Shown here in pieces: positions 63,255-64,000 of a DNA stretch of 64,000 nt (within the stretch, counting starts at the first letter, position 1; each line of letters begins with the position of its first letter). The stretch comes from Frateuria_A sp035943815 (GTDB lineage: Bacteria > Pseudomonadota > Gammaproteobacteria > Xanthomonadales > Rhodanobacteraceae). The DNA is taken from NCBI RefSeq assembly GCF_035943815.1, contig NZ_DASZBU010000017.1, forward strand, positions 51,182-115,181. The letters run 5' to 3'. Made by a program: the position numbers and the translations under genes. Under the pieces are notes generated by a model. That model was not told the origin of the DNA. It saw only the letters and a program-made list of their open reading frames with translations, and did no database searches.

Positions 63255-63518
63255 GTGAAGAAGCGCTTTTCCGAAGAGCAGATCATCGGCTTCCTGCGTG
63301 AGGCGGAAGCTGGCATGGCGGTGAAGGACCTGTGCCGCAAGCACGGCTTCAGCGAAGCCTCCTACTACCTGTGGCGCAGCAAATTCGGCGGCATGAGCGT
63401 GCCCGACGCCAAGCGCCTGAAGGAGCTGGAGACGGAGAACGGCCGGCTGAAAAAGCTCCTGGCCGAGCAGGTCCTCGAGAACGAGGTCATCAAGGACGCC
63501 CTGCGAAAAAAGTGGTGA
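63255..63518 (+). CDS. IS3-family transposase OrfA
   Basis: 87 residues. A helix-turn-helix (KRFSEEQIIGFLREAEAGMAVKDLCRKHGFSEASYYLWRSKFGG) is followed by a leucine zipper (KRLKELETENGRLKKLLAEQVLENEVI). It binds the element's ends and assists OrfB. GTG 63255 is preceded by GAAGGAGA; TTG 63249 is in frame too. The last codons hold a slippery heptamer A-AAA-AAG at 63506-63512, where -1 frameshifting would make the OrfAB transposase. It is more similar in kind to the 59233-59460 remnant than identical to it. Confidence 0.92.
   Translation: MKKRFSEEQIIGFLREAEAGMAVKDLCRKHGFSEASYYLWRSKFGGMSVPDAKRLKELETENGRLKKLLAEQVLENEVIKDALRKKW
63506..63512 (+). promoter_or_regulatory. Programmed -1 frameshift site
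   Basis: A AAA AAG in the OrfA frame; after a one-base slip, reading continues GTG GTG ACC in the OrfB frame. OrfA stops at 63516-63518 just beyond. Confidence 0.85.
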
Positions 63519-64000
63519 CCGCGCCAGCCCGTCGCGGGCTGGTGCGGCACATGATGGATCGGGGCTTAAGCGAGCGGCGCTCTCTGGCCGTCATGCGCAT
63601 GAGTGCCAGCGCCTTGCGCTATGCGCCGCGCCCGGACCGCAACGTCGAGCTGCGCGAGCGCATCCTGGCGCTGGCGCACCGGCACAAGCGCTACGGCGTC
63701 GGGATGATCTACCTCAAGCTCAGGCAGGAAGGATTGCTCGTGAACTACAAGCGCGTCGAACGGTTGTACCAGGAAGCGAAGCTGCAGGTGCGGCGGCGCA
63801 AGCGCAAGAAGGTGCCGGTGGGCGAGCGTCAGCCGCTGTTGCGGCCCTTGGCGGCCAACGAGGTCTGGTCCATGGACTTCGTCTTCGACCGCACGGCCGA
63901 AGGGCGGGTGATCAAGTGCCTGACGATCGTCGACGACGCCACGCACGAGGCGGTGGCGATCGAGGTCGAGCGAGCCATCTCGGGCCATATGCTCACGCGG
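63512..64000 (+). CDS. IS3-family transposase OrfB (partial)
   Basis: The visible 163 codons contain RRSLAVMRMSASALRYAPRPDRN, the HTH_21-like region (LAHRHKRYGVGMIYLKLRQEG), and the start of the DDE integrase core with the first Asp in EVWSMDFVFD followed by CLTIVDDATHEAVAIEVE. The second Asp and the Glu lie beyond or at the window end. It is normally made as an OrfAB fusion by frameshifting at 63506-63512; the GTG at 63515 could allow independent initiation. Confidence 0.92.
   Translation, partial: MVTAPARRGLVRHMMDRGLSERRSLAVMRMSASALRYAPRPDRNVELRERILALAHRHKRYGVGMIYLKLRQEGLLVNYKRVERLYQEAKLQVRRRKRKKVPVGERQPLLRPLAANEVWSMDFVFDRTAEGRVIKCLTIVDDATHEAVAIEVERAISGHMLTR

Larger units (their letters stand above)
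63180..64000 (+). mobile_element. IS3-family insertion sequence (partial, runs off the window)
   Basis: OrfA and OrfB of an IS3-family element lie in the usual -1 overlap. The left end is placed only roughly (63165-63205) because the inverted repeat cannot be matched to a right end outside the window. It interrupts the LanKC gene and is intact as far as seen. Confidence 0.85.

Overview
This window is GC-rich DNA from a gammaproteobacterium. Gene content and order point to the Lysobacterales (Xanthomonadales), most likely the Rhodanobacteraceae (Dyella/Luteibacter/Rhodanobacter type). The main clues are recJ followed by an RpfE-like gene and an ABC-F gene, RNase E divergent from rluC, a two-gene putrescine pathway (aguA, aguB), and small proteins resembling the N-terminal domain of Xanthomonad TonB-dependent receptors. 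The taxonomic placement is inference from gene content.

Layout. (1) 1-6 kb: end of a fadB-like gene plus fadA (beta-oxidation), two small secreted carboxypeptidase-regulatory-like proteins, and a large secreted M1 aminopeptidase. (2) 6-16 kb: a minus-strand defence island with a complete type I restriction-modification system (hsdM, hsdS ... hsdR). Between hsdS and hsdR sit a ParB-like small protein, a DUF262/HNH (RloF/GmrS-like) protein and a class II Fic protein. (3) 16-27 kb: housekeeping and accessory genes (VOC protein, RibD-C reductase, HWE/HisKA_2 histidine kinase, GYD protein, succinyl-CoA:acetate CoA-transferase, flavodoxin-like protein, LigD, ChrA). (4) 27-36 kb: two signalling modules, each pairing a double-domain KaiC-like ATPase with a response-regulator partner (a hybrid histidine kinase in one, a single REC protein in the other), around a quinone-type oxidoreductase and a Tat-exported tyrosinase. 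A damaged asnB lies beside them. (5) 37-53 kb: core genome (SpoIIAA-like, recJ, rpfE-like, ABC-F, aguA/aguB, TraB-like, two cytochromes c, nfuA, phhB, rluC, rne, gacA-like). (6) 53-58.7 kb: fasciclin, DUF3034, truncated haemoglobin, BLUF photoreceptor, peroxiredoxin, SDR.

(7) 57.6-64 kb is mobile and scarred DNA: the C-terminal scrap of a tyrosine integrase, a frameshifted DJ-1/PfpI pseudogene cut off by an IS30 remnant, an IS3 orfA remnant fused to that IS30 remnant, and a visibly AT-richer block (about 59.6-63.2 kb). The block carries a lanthipeptide locus: two paralogous small proteins, a 45-residue precursor peptide between two perfect hairpins, and a LanKC-type (class III) synthetase. 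The synthetase's cyclase domain is cut short by an IS3-family element that runs off the window end. The precursor was not an annotated ORF; it has a class III leader motif (LNLQKL) and a Ser-xx-Ser-xxx-Cys labionin-type core. This is the most likely undescribed system here, although in this strain it looks inactivated.

No rRNA, convincing tRNA, CRISPR array or replication origin was seen.
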